From assembly GCA_019828595.1 (NCBI GenBank), contig JAHQRK010000005.1, forward strand, positions 3,100,001 through 3,164,000: a stretch of 64,000 bases of DNA. Reading direction: 5' to 3'. The notes beneath the pieces are model-generated. The model ran no database searches. It saw only the letters and a program-made list of their open reading frames with translations, and was not told the DNA's origin. Shown piece after piece: positions 43,039-52,783 of the stretch. Source of the DNA: Aphanomyces cochlioides (taxonomy: Eukaryota; Oomycota; Saprolegniomycetes; Saprolegniales; Verrucalvaceae). A program made the position numbers and the translations under genes. Within the stretch, counting starts at the first letter, position 1; each line of letters opens with the position of its first letter.

Positions 43039-43233
43039 ACGATAGAATCTCTACTTGTTGAATGAAATCCCATCTTGTGAATGCATCTCCCTCTTGAGGA
43101 GCCACTCTTGGCGAGCCTCACTTGGTGTGACGAGCTGTTCAAGCTGACTGGAGGTGGCCAAAGTCATCAAGCTGACCGATCATCATGAAGATGTTTTCAG
43201 TCTATTAAGCTCGTTTGGGTGCACAGAGAGCGT

Positions 43234-44342
43234 CTACTTCTTGCCGAGATATGTCCGACTGAGCTTTTGCCAGACATAGACGAGGGTCTTCATACCACCC
43301 GCCGTTGCAATGCCTTTGATACTTTGGGTTCGGCTGAACTTGCCCACGACGGAGCTCACGGCGAACTTGAGCTTGCCTCCATTCATTGGGTGGAGAATGA
43401 TATGCGCCTTGCTCTTCTCGCTGAGCCTTGAGGTGATGTTGCGAGGAAGGCCATTGAGCATGGCTTCACGTGCGATGGGACTGGTGTCGCTTTGGAGCAT
43501 GCCATCTTGTAGTCGACTGAGGAATGGCGAGTTCTACATGTAGTAGTTAATCCAAGGCATGATAAAGTGTGGGGCTTACGTTGATTTTCTTCTCGTAGAG
43601 TTGTTTGAAGCTGGCCATGCTGCCTTTGACAATGTTGCGAACCTTCTTGGGGTTTTCGCCAAAGATCATACGAAAGTCGCCGAGGTACGAGATGCCTGCG
43701 ATTTTCTCCAGCCACCTCAGCCCACGGACGAGACGAAGAGGCCTACCGTGAACAATTGCTCTTCGGTAAACGACTCTGGGAGGCCGAGAATGGCCAAGTG
43801 CATCGCATGACTCAAATTGACAGACGCCGCCGCATCGATCGATGGAATCGACTTGAACATGTTGACCTGAAGTGTGCGCGTTCATTTCGGTTGAATTGGT
43901 GTGTAGAACGTACTGGTTTATGCATGCGTCCGCTGAGATAGAGTGTCGTCCACTCTGTGAGTTCCTTACACAACGTGCTCGTCTTCACGACCCCATACTT
44001 CACTAGACAAATCAAGATGACATGAGTCTGACTGCAGCTGCAAGGCGTACTCAATTGTGACGAGCCTGGGATTGGCACGAGCGTATTGTAGTAGCATCCA
44101 GCACCGAGCTTTTCCTGGACGTACACGATAGCTCTAGGTCCGAAATACTTGATGCCCGAATAGTGTTGAGGATGTCGTTCCATCTGCTCTGTGTGCCATG
44201 CGAGAGGATCTTCCACGGCAAGGACCAAGTCAATCATTGAGTTGGAGTTGTCATGACTGTCTTGCTTGAAGACAGCCGAGCCGTAGCCCATGGCAAAGTC
44301 CACCGGCGGAAAGTGCGGTAGCACTGTTGCAAGCGATGTCAT
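43234..44342 (-). CDS. TAM41: Mitochondrial CDP-diacylglycerol synthase TAM41
   Basis: Five exons, 44342-44051, 44002-43914, 43866-43747, 43705-43580 and 43533-43234, give 308 residues. Family motifs: FPPVDFAMGYGSAVFKQ (nucleotidyltransferase GS), MIDLVLAVEDPLAWH, HYSGIKYFGPRAIVYVQEKL, KYGVVKTSTLCKELTEWTT, LSGRMHKPV, and KIAGISYLGDFRMIFGEN. TAM41 makes CDP-diacylglycerol from phosphatidic acid and CTP on the matrix side of the inner membrane, the first step toward cardiolipin. The start MTSLATVLPHFPP leaves little room for a targeting peptide; the frame is open further upstream to 44465, so a longer N-terminus is possible. Confidence 0.92.
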
Positions 44343-44623
44343 CCTGGGCAACAATGCAAGCCCACTGGTTCCTTCTGGAACATTAATATGATTGGTTAGA
44401 AAATGATTATTTATAAAATATGTTAACCAATTAAATAAATTGAAATTAAATCTTTTTCGTCGCATACATTTTCAATGTAATTTCTGCTTTAATTCATATT
44501 TTAAATGAAGAATATTATTTATACTTGAATAACGTATGCAAATAGATAAATTTGAATTTTAAATTGATCGTGGACGTTATCTTGTGATCACAAAGGCGAG
44601 GCGATCAAACAAACGAGGAAACG

Positions 44624-45590
44624 ATGGCGGCGGCAGATCAGAGCATTGGGATGATGGACGGAGCGTACTTTGTGGGGAGGAAAGAAATCCTTGATTGGAT
44701 CAACTCCACCTGCGGGTTGAGCTTGACCAAAGTGGAGCAGACATGCACTGGTGCCGTCGCATGTCAGCTCCTCGATGCTTTGTACCCAGGCAAAGTCCCC
44801 ATGTCTAAAGTCGATTGGAGTGCCAACAAGGACTACGAGTACATTCAAAACTACAAGGTCTTGCAAAAAGCATTCACGACACTAAAGATTGACCGCCATA
44901 TCGAAGTGGATAAGCTTATCCGTGGCAAATACCAAGACAATCTCGAGTTTATGCAATGGTTCAAGCGATTTTACGAACTCAATATCGGAGGTGGCAGTGA
45001 CTACGATCCAATTGCTCAGCGAGACAAAGGCAAAGGTGGTGCTGCGTACTCGGCCAAGTACAGACCTGGTGGTGGTTCTGTCTCGGCAGCACCAGCAGCA
45101 GCAGCAGCTCCTGCAGCCGCTTCCAAGAAACGCCCTGTTGGAACCAAGCCGTCTGCACGACCTCCTGGTGCTCCCACCTCTGTGGAAAAGGAAAAAGCAG
45201 GTGGTGCTCGTCGAACGAGTACGTTGCCATCTTGCCATACTCGTACAAATCCTATGGTGTAGGTGACTCAGCGGCAAGCAAAGAGCTTGAAGAATTCACG
45301 CGCGAGAACGAAGAGCTCAGCGAAGCAAACGGTATTCTTCGTGGCCAAGTAAGTTCATCAAGTTCCGAGATCACGTGAATTGATTTGCATCGTCTGATTA
45401 GATTGAAGGATTGGAGAAAGAGCGAGACTTCTACTTTGGCAAACTGCGAGACATCGAATCAATGCTTCAGGAACTGGACGAGTCGCAACACACGGACGTC
45501 ATCAAGAAGATCTTTGAGATTCTCTACGCGGCGGAAGGCGACTTTAGCGTCCCCGACGACGATCAAAACGTTGAAGACGAAATGATGTAA
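44624..45590 (+). CDS. EB1 family microtubule plus-end-binding protein
   Basis: Three exons, 44624-45218, 45263-45348 and 45402-45590, give 289 residues. A calponin-homology domain (about 18-125) has FVGRKEILDWINSTCGLSL, LLDALYPGKVPMSKVDW, and NLEFMQWFKRFYELN. A Pro/Ala/Lys-rich linker follows. The C-terminal coiled-coil EB1 domain (about 205-275) has ELEEFTRENEELSEAN and IEGLEKERDFYFGKLRDIE, with an acidic tail DDDQNVEDEMM instead of the EEY motif of animal EB1. EB1 tracks growing microtubule ends and recruits plus-end partners. The promoter side is AT-rich with CCAAT-like boxes. Confidence 0.95.
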
Positions 45591-45729
45591 ATGGAGCATT
45601 CCAAGCAAATGCATCTCATTAGCCAATCAGATGCATGTATTAAAATTTCACCCAATGAGAATCGTCTATTGGAATGTATTTCAACCAATCAGGTTCTATT
45701 CTCGACCTTGGCAGTTTCATATTTTCAAG

Positions 45730-46293
45730 ATGCCCAAGTCGACGGACGACTCCAAGGATGACAGGAACGACTCGAAAGACTTTGACGAAGACGACAACAT
45801 CGTGACGAAAGTCATGACGTTCTTCTTTGAAAACCAAGAGTTTAATCAAGCCTTCCAAGACTTTGCAGAGCAGGAATGTGATATCTTTGACACAGACGAA
45901 GACGAGGAGATGAAACTGGAGTGGGAATCTTTGCTCCATTAGAAGTTGGATTCACATGGAGTGATAGGTACACTGAAGTATTCAATCGCTTCATAAGCCT
46001 CTTTGAAAGCAAGATTGAAGGTATGACGCTGATATCTTTGGAGGTTAAGAGCTTGTAGAGTTTATTGTATCGCAAGGATCGACGATCAAGGCCTTTTACC
46101 GTATTGTAAAGCAGGTGCGATTGACCCTCACGAGAAATTCTGATGGATCCTGGCGAAGGGATACGAAAAGGAACCTGAGAGCACGCTTGCAGTCTATTCT
46201 CAAATGCTCGTCGCTGTCTGTGACTTCCAAATCTTTGTCTTGATGATGCGTCGGACGCGAGACGCTCTGATGTTGAAAGCTGATCGAAAATAA
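45730..46293 (+). CDS. BART/ARL2BP-domain protein, copy 1
   Basis: Four exons, 45730-45920, 45968-46020, 46059-46114 and 46159-46293, give 144 residues. The BART fold is visible in NIVTKVMTFFFENQEFNQAF, FAEQECDIFD, YTEVFNRFISLFESKIEEFI and SQMLVAVCDFQIFVLMM. BART domains bind ARL2/ARL3 GTPases, and relatives occur in ciliary proteins (ARL2BP, CFAP36). The next gene (46359-46912) is a close tandem paralogue. Relative to it, copy 1 has one additional intron, between KIEE and FI. Reading through the first intron would stop early (WESLLH), so splicing is required. CCAAT boxes (about 45622 and 45687) precede the ATG. Confidence 0.83.
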
Positions 46294-46358
46294 TGTAACT
46301 GTCATAATGAAACGGTTTCGATTGGAAAGGAAAGTTGGAACCGACAGAAATTACGTGG

Positions 46359-46912
46359 ATGCCGAGCGAAAGCAAGCACTCGCGCCGCGACGACGACGCC
46401 AAAGAAGTCAAAGACAGCGACTCGGCCTCTGATGCAAAGGAAGGCCCAACGATCATTGACCGAGTCGTCGGTTTCTTTTTTGAAAACGAAGACTTTTGCA
46501 AAGCGCTCGATCACTTTGCCGACAACCACTGCGATATCTTCGACGTCGAGTCCGAAGAAATGCAACTCGAGTGCGTCCTTTGCACTTGCGATGGCCTCTT
46601 GTGAATGCTTCTTTCTCTAGGTACACCGACTTGTATCAGCAGTTCACGAAATTGTTTGAAGACAAGATCGAAGAGTTCATCGAGGCGCAAGGGTCGTCCG
46701 TGAAAGAGTTCTACAAACTCGTCAAGAAGGTAAGGATCAACTCGTGCTGTCACTTCATAACATGTCTGGAGTAGGCTCATGACAAGGATCCCCATGGCAC
46801 AATTGCCACCTACTCCCGTATGCTTGTCGCGACAACGGACTTTGACGTGTTTGTCCTCATGATGAAGCAAGCCAAGCAGGCCAAAGTCGAAGCCAAGAGG
46901 GAAAGCAAATAA
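46359..46912 (+). CDS. BART/ARL2BP-domain protein, copy 2
   Basis: Three exons, 46359-46570, 46621-46729 and 46775-46912, give 152 residues. It parallels copy 1: IIDRVVGFFFENEDFCKALD, FADNHCDIFDVESEE, YTDLYQQFTKLFEDKIEEFI, FYKLVKK and SRMLVATTDFDVFVLMMKQ. The 66 nt between the stop of copy 1 and this start leave little promoter space, so the two genes may share control. The conserved intron positions (after the acidic LE, and before the final helix) show a common origin. A role with an ARL-type GTPase, possibly in cilia or mitochondria, is inferred from family membership. Confidence 0.83.
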
Positions 46913-47101
46913 ATGTAGTCTATGTTACAGCATAAATAGGACTGGTCTCACCACGGAGGACAAATGCAACTTCTTATAACTTAAAACTCGAGATTGGATT
47001 CCTTCACGAGCGATGTCGTTGGTGTGTAAGACAGACTCACTCAAGAGGACCCACTACAAGCAAAAGAACCATCATCATCGTCCGCCAGAGACCAGAGCTA
47101 C

Positions 47102-48034
47102 TTACACCAACACCTTGGGCGATGCCAAGTCTTCAAAGAGCGACTTGTTCTGATTGAGCACCTTGCAGACATCCTTGACCATCTTCTCGCCGACTAATGA
47201 CGCTTGGCTAACTTCTTCTAATGATCTCTTTGAGTTTGTGTAGGCAGCCACCATGTAAATAACTGCGGCGGCAACAACGGCAGGTGGTTTGCCGTCAACA
47301 AGACCCATCTTGTCGGCCTTTTCGACAACGCGCAAAGCCAAAATCGGGGTTTTGGATGGGAGGTCCAACGACGAGCAAAATCGAGAGAGGAAATCTTCAG
47401 TGCCCACTTGTTTCTTGGAAGCAACATTCGAACGGGAAAGAACTCCCAGTGACTTGCCAATGCGTTTGATATCGACACCTGAGACAACTTCAAGCTCTTT
47501 GAGTGTCCGCGAGTGACTGCAGTCGCGGCAAGCCATGAAAAGAATCGCAGCAAATACGCCATTCTTTTCGTGAGATCGACGGTGGGGAAAGAGGTTTTGG
47601 TCTTCAACACGCGCGTATATACTGATTGCGCACTCGACAACAGTTTGACCGACGTTCAAGGCATGTGCTAGATTCTTGATTTGCTCGACACCTTCATGGC
47701 GTCGCAACACCTCGGTCGATTGTGCTCCATTCAGGTGCTTGGGTGCGTTCTCGCTGTCTGATTGTCCTGCTCGTTTTACCAGATAGGTTTGAAGAGTTGT
47801 TTCGCCCATGCGGGTGTCGAGTGCTTCACCGATACGACTTTGATCGCCACGTGCTCGATCGTCCTCCACATAGTTGTGCCACTCGGCTGATTCATCGATA
47901 AGACGTTCGACTAGTACAATACCGCACCCTCGACAAATGAGGTCACCAGCCGCATAGTCTTCGACAATGTCGTCGCTGCCACACTCAAAGCATGAGCTCT
48001 CCATAGGAGATGGGTAGGATTGCCTATAATTCAT
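47102..48034 (-). CDS. Transcription initiation factor TFIIB
   Basis: A single exon of 310 residues. The N-terminal zinc ribbon (about 14-42) reads CFECGSDDIVEDYAAGDLIC then RGCGIVL. The B-reader/linker region includes SAEWHNYVEDDRARGDQSRI. Two cyclin-like repeats follow (about 115-200 and 215-300): EQIKNLAHALNVGQTVVECA with FAAILFMACRDC, and LPSKTPILALRVVEKADKMG with AVIYMVAAY. TFIIB bridges TBP on the promoter and RNA polymerase II. A second ATG (48004, MESSCFECG) is an alternative start. The gene is intronless, unlike most of its neighbours. Confidence 0.95.
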   Translation of the reverse strand: MNYRQSYPSPMESSCFECGSDDIVEDYAAGDLICRGCGIVLVERLIDESAEWHNYVEDDRARGDQSRIGEALDTRMGETTLQTYLVKRAGQSDSENAPKHLNGAQSTEVLRRHEGVEQIKNLAHALNVGQTVVECAISIYARVEDQNLFPHRRSHEKNGVFAAILFMACRDCSHSRTLKELEVVSGVDIKRIGKSLGVLSRSNVASKKQVGTEDFLSRFCSSLDLPSKTPILALRVVEKADKMGLVDGKPPAVVAAAVIYMVAAYTNSKRSLEEVSQASLVGEKMVKDVCKVLNQNKSLFEDLASPKVLV

Positions 48035-48234
48035 CGAGATGATGCTGTGTTCTGTTGTTGAATCGCGTGGTGGTTACCTTGGGATCGCCGCGGCACAAGA
48101 GCTTCTACGAACCCCCTTTCAAAATGGGCGAGAACCACCCAGCATTTCGATATAATAAAATAAACAAATATTAATTATTCATACAAAAGTCAAAGTAAAT
48201 ATCCAATTTCGAAATAAAGATACTGGAGAAATAT

Positions 48235-48340
48235 TAAAACGTTAAATGCATACTGCGATTTATTTGGTTATACTCAGATGATCACAGTAAAACGTTAAAC
48301 GCATACTGCGATTTATTTGGTTATACTCAGATGATCACAG
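48235..48340. repeat. 53-bp perfect-length tandem duplication
   Basis: Unit 48235-48287 is followed immediately by 48288-48340. They differ at one base (AAATGC versus AAACGC). Each unit ends TATACTCAGATGATCACAG. Confidence 0.9.
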
Positions 48341-48756
48341 GTCATGCACATGCACATGAGACTGTATAAGCATTAACTCTTCAGAGACATTAGCTTGCTG
48401 CTGTTGATTCCTTGAATTCTTACTTAAATCTGGCCATTCAAATACGAGATTACGTGCATTAACTGTAAGCGTCCCATTTAAAACGTACTTTTTAGAAAAA
48501 GACGTTTAATACGTCAATTAACAAACATTCCATTGGTCGTCCAGTACACAACGAAAGAGCTCATTCCTGCTGGGATACGGTCACTTCTCTCAATTGAACT
48601 TGAAGTCTATTCTTGATGACCTAACAGATCTATAGTCTAGGCGCTTTCGACACCGACTGAGTCCCATTTGCATATGCGCGAGGTTGCTTAATTGCCGTCC
48701 TTTCTTTTAATTCGATATTTGTATGTCTATTCGGAGATATAAATTATGGTCATACC

Positions 48757-48780
48757 TTATCCGGCAATCATCCGGATAAT
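48757..48780. promoter_or_regulatory. Paired TTATCCGG/TCCGGATAA motif before the b5 fusion gene
   Basis: TTATCCGG and TCCGGATAA lie within 24 nt, 29-52 nt upstream of the ATG at 48809. Confidence 0.5.
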
Positions 48781-48808
48781 GACTTTAGATGAGCTATGAG
48801 TTCCAAGA

Positions 48809-50141
48809 ATGGGCGACCGCACCAGCAACCGCGAAGGCAAAGTCCGCCTCGAGCCTGGCTTTAGCCAAGTGGTAAGTTCGTCTGCCTTGGTGAGTCCAAA
48901 ATACAACGTTTCTGTGTAGCACTGGATGATGCTGACGCAGCGATCTCGGGATTTGACCGGCGGACGCGCACCACGCAGAAACATTCCGAGGGAAGAAATT
49001 GCACAGCACAACACGGAGAACGATTGCTGGACGATTTTAGATGGAAAGGTGTACAATCTAACACCTTACTTGCGGTATCACCCTGGCGGTATTGGAAAGC
49101 TCATGCTGTCCGCGGGTGGAGACTGCACTACGCTCTTTAACGAGAGTCATGCATGGGTGAATGGCCATGGAATGCTCGAGGTAATAGAGTGCAGGCTCGT
49201 TTGCATGACTGGCAACTGCAATAGAAATGTTTCTTGGGCACTGTCGCACCACCATCAGCTGATGATGCTACCCACGCGAACGATCCCACAATTTTCTTGA
49301 GCCTTGTTGAATATAGACCATTGAAGCTCATTGCCGTCAAAGACGTGAGTGCCATGACAAAGTTGTTTCAGTTCGAGCTTCCCCGTGGCAAGACTTTGGT
49401 AGACAAGATCGTCATCTGTGGTTTATGTTTCCTCGTTAGGGGCTAGCCATGCCTGGTCAGCACTTGAAGATTCGAGTTACGATCAATGGCAAGTTGTACG
49501 AGCGTGCCTACACACCTGTGTCGCCAATCAACCAGGTACGTTCCTCTCCCATGCTCTTCTAAACGGCAAGCTAGAAACACACAGTGGACATTCTCATCAA
49601 GATCTACCCAGATGGGATTGTGACTTCTCACTTGGCGACACTTCCCATCGGCAGCATGGTTGATATGATCGGTCCTCAAGGTTCATTTGGCTACACAGGT
49701 GTCGGCACAATCTCCATCTCGTCTGTGACGCACTCCATCTCGCACATTGCCATGATCGCAGCTGGAAGTGGCATTACTCCCATGCTCTCTGTCATCAAAG
49801 CAGTCATGCAAGGCAATGTTTTCGACAAGACAAAGCTGTCTTTGATCTACTGCAACAAAACTAATGCTCACGTGATTGCCAAGTCGTCACTTGCACCGCT
49901 GCACAACATGTTCCCCTCACGGTTTCAGTGGTTTAACGTCTTGAGCGAAGGCTCTGACGGCATCGAAGACGAAGATGTCAAGCCATTCACCGTGGGTCGC
50001 CTCACTCAAGAACTCCTCGAGGAGCACCTGCCGCCAGTGTCTGACCAAGTGTTTGTCTTGCACTGCGGCACGCCATCCTTTGACGAATTCGTCGGCTTGG
50101 CTCTGCGCAAGTTGGGCTATCCACTCATTCATCAATTTTAA
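48809..50141 (+). CDS. Cytochrome b5 / NADH-cytochrome b5 reductase fusion (NCB5OR-like)
   Basis: Five exons, 48809-48871, 48920-49180, 49225-49398, 49440-49535 and 49575-50141, give 386 residues. The cytochrome b5 domain (about 40-115) starts RNIPREEIAQHNTENDCWTI and has the heme-ligand YHPGG and a second histidine in SHAWVN. The reductase part has an FAD-binding ERAYTPVS and the NADH-binding AAGSGITPMLSVIKAVM and VLHCGTPSFDEFV. The N-terminal EPGFSQVHWMMLTQRSRDL resembles animal NCB5OR (CYB5R4), but the CS domain that NCB5OR carries between the two parts is absent. Such proteins pass electrons from NADH to desaturases or oxidoreductases at the ER; no membrane anchor is seen. A broken copy of its last exon lies at 52531-52680. 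Confidence 0.88.
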
Positions 50142-50249
50142 ACAAAGACACCGCTTCTCCAGTCTTGTCCAGAATGCTCGATCGCAGTAGGTAGCGCTGA
50201 GAAGATGAAAAATTGAGTCTATTATAAGTAGATTACAAGCCGAGAGAAG

Positions 50250-51017
50250 TTAGTCGATGGGGGAGACAAGGATGTTTCCATCGGCTGTGATTGTATAGAA
50301 GCCACGGACTCGGTTAGTTGGCGTCGATGAGGACGATTCTGCGCTGCCTGTGTTGGTTTGTGAACTGATCGATCTCAAGCGGATCGTTTTGGCAAAGATT
50401 TTGTGTGCGTCCGCCAACGAACAAGGACCATGGAGCTCGTACTGTCCGATGCCATCGGTTCCAATCCACTTGGCCACACAGAAATGATGTTTGGAAGCAT
50501 CCTTGACAACTTCCACTTGGACTGTCGTGGCGGCAGATGGATCAGTACTGATGATTTCCCACGTGTTAGGCTCTGTCGAGTGTGCTTTGAGCATTGTCAT
50601 GAGCATGAGTCCCCCTCTTGTCGCGGTGGTCACTTGTGGCAAATTAGAGTGCTTTAAGATATCTCGAGTTGACACTTCAAGCATTTCCGACGAGACGTAA
50701 GTCTTTGCGCATGGCGATTTCACCAAGGCAGGCTGTGGCGCAGGAGGAGTCGGGATTTCAGAGGTAATGGCTGTTGGGGATCTTGACTTCACAGGAGTTG
50801 ATACCGACGACTGCGATAAAGGCGTCGATGTTTTCACAGGCGTGGACGGCACAGCAGGTGATGCCAACATCGTGTTCTTCATAGGAGATCGAGATTTCTT
50901 GATGGGAGACTTTGGCTGACGGGAAACTTTACGCAGCTTGGAGCTTGATGCTGCGAGGTTGTGGTTAAGGCGACGAGTCTTTCGCTTGCCTTGAGATGGA
51001 GTCTCGTTGGTCATCAT
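50250..51017 (-). CDS. SPKK-rich WGR-like protein, array copy 1
   Basis: A single exon, 255 residues from MMTNETPSQGKRKTRR. Residues 1-110 are strongly basic and Ser/Pro/Thr-rich with repeated SPIKK, SRSPMK, TPVK motifs that resemble histone-tail or linker-histone SPKK sites and CDK targets. A short conserved block follows (STRDILKHSNLPQVTTATRG, about 116-135). Residues about 165-215 (VQVEVVKDASKHHFCVAKW, GIGQYELHGPCSLADAHKIF) match the core pattern of WGR domains, which in PARPs bind DNA next to nicks. The C-terminal strand is RVRGFYTITADGNILVSP. No PARP catalytic domain is attached. It is convergent with the b5 fusion gene (108 nt). Function is unknown; nucleic-acid binding is inferred. Confidence 0.8.
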   Translation of the reverse strand: MMTNETPSQGKRKTRRLNHNLAASSSKLRKVSRQPKSPIKKSRSPMKNTMLASPAVPSTPVKTSTPLSQSSVSTPVKSRSPTAITSEIPTPPAPQPALVKSPCAKTYVSSEMLEVSTRDILKHSNLPQVTTATRGGLMLMTMLKAHSTEPNTWEIISTDPSAATTVQVEVVKDASKHHFCVAKWIGTDGIGQYELHGPCSLADAHKIFAKTIRLRSISSQTNTGSAESSSSTPTNRVRGFYTITADGNILVSPID

Positions 51018-51295
51018 GATGGAGAATCGAAGGATGGCATGGAAGTGGAGAAGTATTGACCAAAATGATGGTCTCCGTACAAAGTGATGGTGTATGGTCA
51101 AAGTGCAATTGACGAACAGACGATCGGTCACTCTTCTTGTACGTTTGAGCTCATCAAAGTCAAGGGAAATGACACTGCAGCGGCTCACTCAGCAGTGGAT
51201 TCATCGTCGCGACAACGAAGAGACTGTTTATCGCGTCTTGTCCAGGATGCATGACGGGAGTACAGTAGGAAGCGCGGTGTTTATAGAAGAGTTTA

Positions 51296-52147
51296 TTATA
51301 CATATGAAGTCGATTTCAAGCAGTGCGAAGCTGCACGAGTGGGGAAAACAACAAGGTTTCCATCGCCTGTGATAATGTAGATGCCGTGGACGAGACGCTT
51401 TGATTCCTCTGCTGCCTTTTTAGTTGGCGTCGATGAGGACGACTCTGCGTTGACTGGGTTGGTTTGTGAGCAGATCGCTCTCAAGCGGATCGTTTTGGCA
51501 AAGGCATCGTGAGCTTCTTCCAGTGAACAAGGGCCATAGAGCTCATACTGTCCGATTCCATGCGCTTCATGCCACTTGGTCACACAGAAATGACGTTTCG
51601 AGTCATCCTTGACTACTTCCACTTCGACTGTCGTGACAGAAGATGATGCTCCACCTGGAAGTTCCCATGTTCCAATCGCTTGCGTGAGTGCTTTGAACTT
51701 TGTCTTGAGCAAGAGTCCCTCTTTCGTTATCGCAGTGGTCATTTGTGGCAATTTCAAGCGCTTCAAGATATCACGAGTGGACACTTTTTCCATCGTTTCC
51801 AACGACGTGCGAGGCTTTGCGAATGGCGAAATCATAAAGGCAGGTCGTGGCCCAGATGCTGAAGGAGTTGGGGATTCAAACGAAAAGGCTATTGGGGATT
51901 TCGGAGTGCTAGTAATTGGCTTCACAGGAGTGAATACCAACGACTGCGATAAAGGCGTCGATGTTTTCACTGGCGTGGATGGCAAAGCGGTCGAGGCCAA
52001 CTGCATGATCATCTTTGGAGAATGCGGTTTCTTGACTAGGGACTTTGGCTGTCGGGAAACTTTGCGTAGCTTCAAACTTGACGCTGCCAGGTAGTGAAAG
52101 AAGCTACGAGTCTTTCGCATGCTTCGAGTAAGACGCTGATGGTTCAT
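51296..52147 (-). CDS. SPKK-rich WGR-like protein, array copy 2
   Basis: A single exon, 283 residues from MNHQRLTRSMRKTR. It has the same layout as copy 1: basic start with RKVSRQPKSLVKKPHSPK, TP/SP-rich middle, STRDILKRLKLPQMTTAI, then the WGR-like segment VEVEVVKDDSKRHFCVTKW with GIGQYELYGPCSLEEAHDAF, and a C-terminal VHGIYIITGDGNLVVFP strand. It is the longest intact copy; extra residues fall in the low-complexity middle and between the WGR part and the last strand (TPTKKAAEESKR). The upstream block at about 52150-52280 is shared with other copies. Confidence 0.8.
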   Translation of the reverse strand: MNHQRLTRSMRKTRSFFHYLAASSLKLRKVSRQPKSLVKKPHSPKMIMQLASTALPSTPVKTSTPLSQSLVFTPVKPITSTPKSPIAFSFESPTPSASGPRPAFMISPFAKPRTSLETMEKVSTRDILKRLKLPQMTTAITKEGLLLKTKFKALTQAIGTWELPGGASSSVTTVEVEVVKDDSKRHFCVTKWHEAHGIGQYELYGPCSLEEAHDAFAKTIRLRAICSQTNPVNAESSSSTPTKKAAEESKRLVHGIYIITGDGNLVVFPTRAASHCLKSTSYV

Positions 52148-52250
52148 CTTGATGGAAAATTGAAAATTGATATTGGAAGTCACGTTTCTGTCGGTACTTT
52201 GGTCAAAATGATGGTCACCATGCAAAGTGATGGTGCAAAGTCAATAGACA

Positions 52251-52272
52251 GTTGACGAACCGACGATCGGAC
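52251..52272. promoter_or_regulatory. Shared upstream block of array copies (GTTGACGAACCGACGATCGG)
   Basis: The 22-nt word at 52251-52272 recurs before other copies: 51108-51129 (diverged), 54881-54902 (displaced by the Merlin insertion), 56128-56149 (identical) and about 57010-57031. In each case it lies 90-120 nt upstream of the reading frame, allowing for the Merlin insertion before copy 3. Confidence 0.55.
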
Positions 52273-52530
52273 AGGTTGCTTGACCATCACCAGTCGATCT
52301 CTCTTCTAAGAGTGAAAGGTCATCTTGACGTGTTCAATACTCCATCAAGGTCAAGGCAAATCTCTCTGCAGCGGCTTACTCTGCGGTGGATTCAACGTCG
52401 CGATAACTCACAGACCATAGAGGACATTTGAGATCTGTGATGACATCTTCGGGGCCATAGACACGGTAGTAACATGTAGTTCTTGACGTTGGCCACCGCC
52501 TCGTCGTGGTAAATATCTCGATAAAGATTG

Positions 52531-52680
52531 GAATTCTGCTGTGGCTATATCCAGACGGCCTTCCTCCTCCATGGGGACGATCTTGACCGATGACTTTCTA
52601 ATACAGATTCATGCCGTCCTCGGACGAATGCATCGGCTTGGCTTTGTCCCAAGTTGGGCTCTTCACTGAGCCGCCAATTC
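52531..52680 (+). pseudogene. Relic of the cytochrome b5 reductase last exon
   Basis: Plus-strand text at about 52531 (ILLWLYPDG) and 52610 (MPSSDECIGLALSQVGLF) aligns with DILIKIYPDG and TPSFDEFVGLALRKLGYP from the last exon of the b5 fusion gene at 49575-50141, with the middle deleted and frames broken. It lies downstream of array copy 3 in the same convergent arrangement that the intact gene has with copy 1, so it marks the extent of a segmental duplication. Confidence 0.65.
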
Positions 52681-52783
52681 AACTGAAGACCAGTGTCATT
52701 CACCGAGTGCTTTTTGCATGCCGGCAGCAGGAGCTCAGTGAATTGGTCAGTGGAGTCAAGTATGCATTTAAGGTAGATTACAG

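Larger units (their letters stand above)
48035..48808. other. AT-rich divergent promoter region
   Basis: This lies between TFIIB (minus) and the cytochrome b5 fusion gene (plus). It contains a 53-bp tandem duplication (48235-48340) and TCCGGATAA motifs at its right edge. Confidence 0.5.

Noticed and set aside
48235..48340. Possibility of a CRISPR-like array
   Set aside because: Only two directly adjacent units without spacers, in a eukaryotic context.
51609..52094. A 161-residue plus-strand open frame, like others opposite the array
   Set aside because: It mirrors array copy 2; similar antisense frames occur opposite other copies, as expected from shared codon use.
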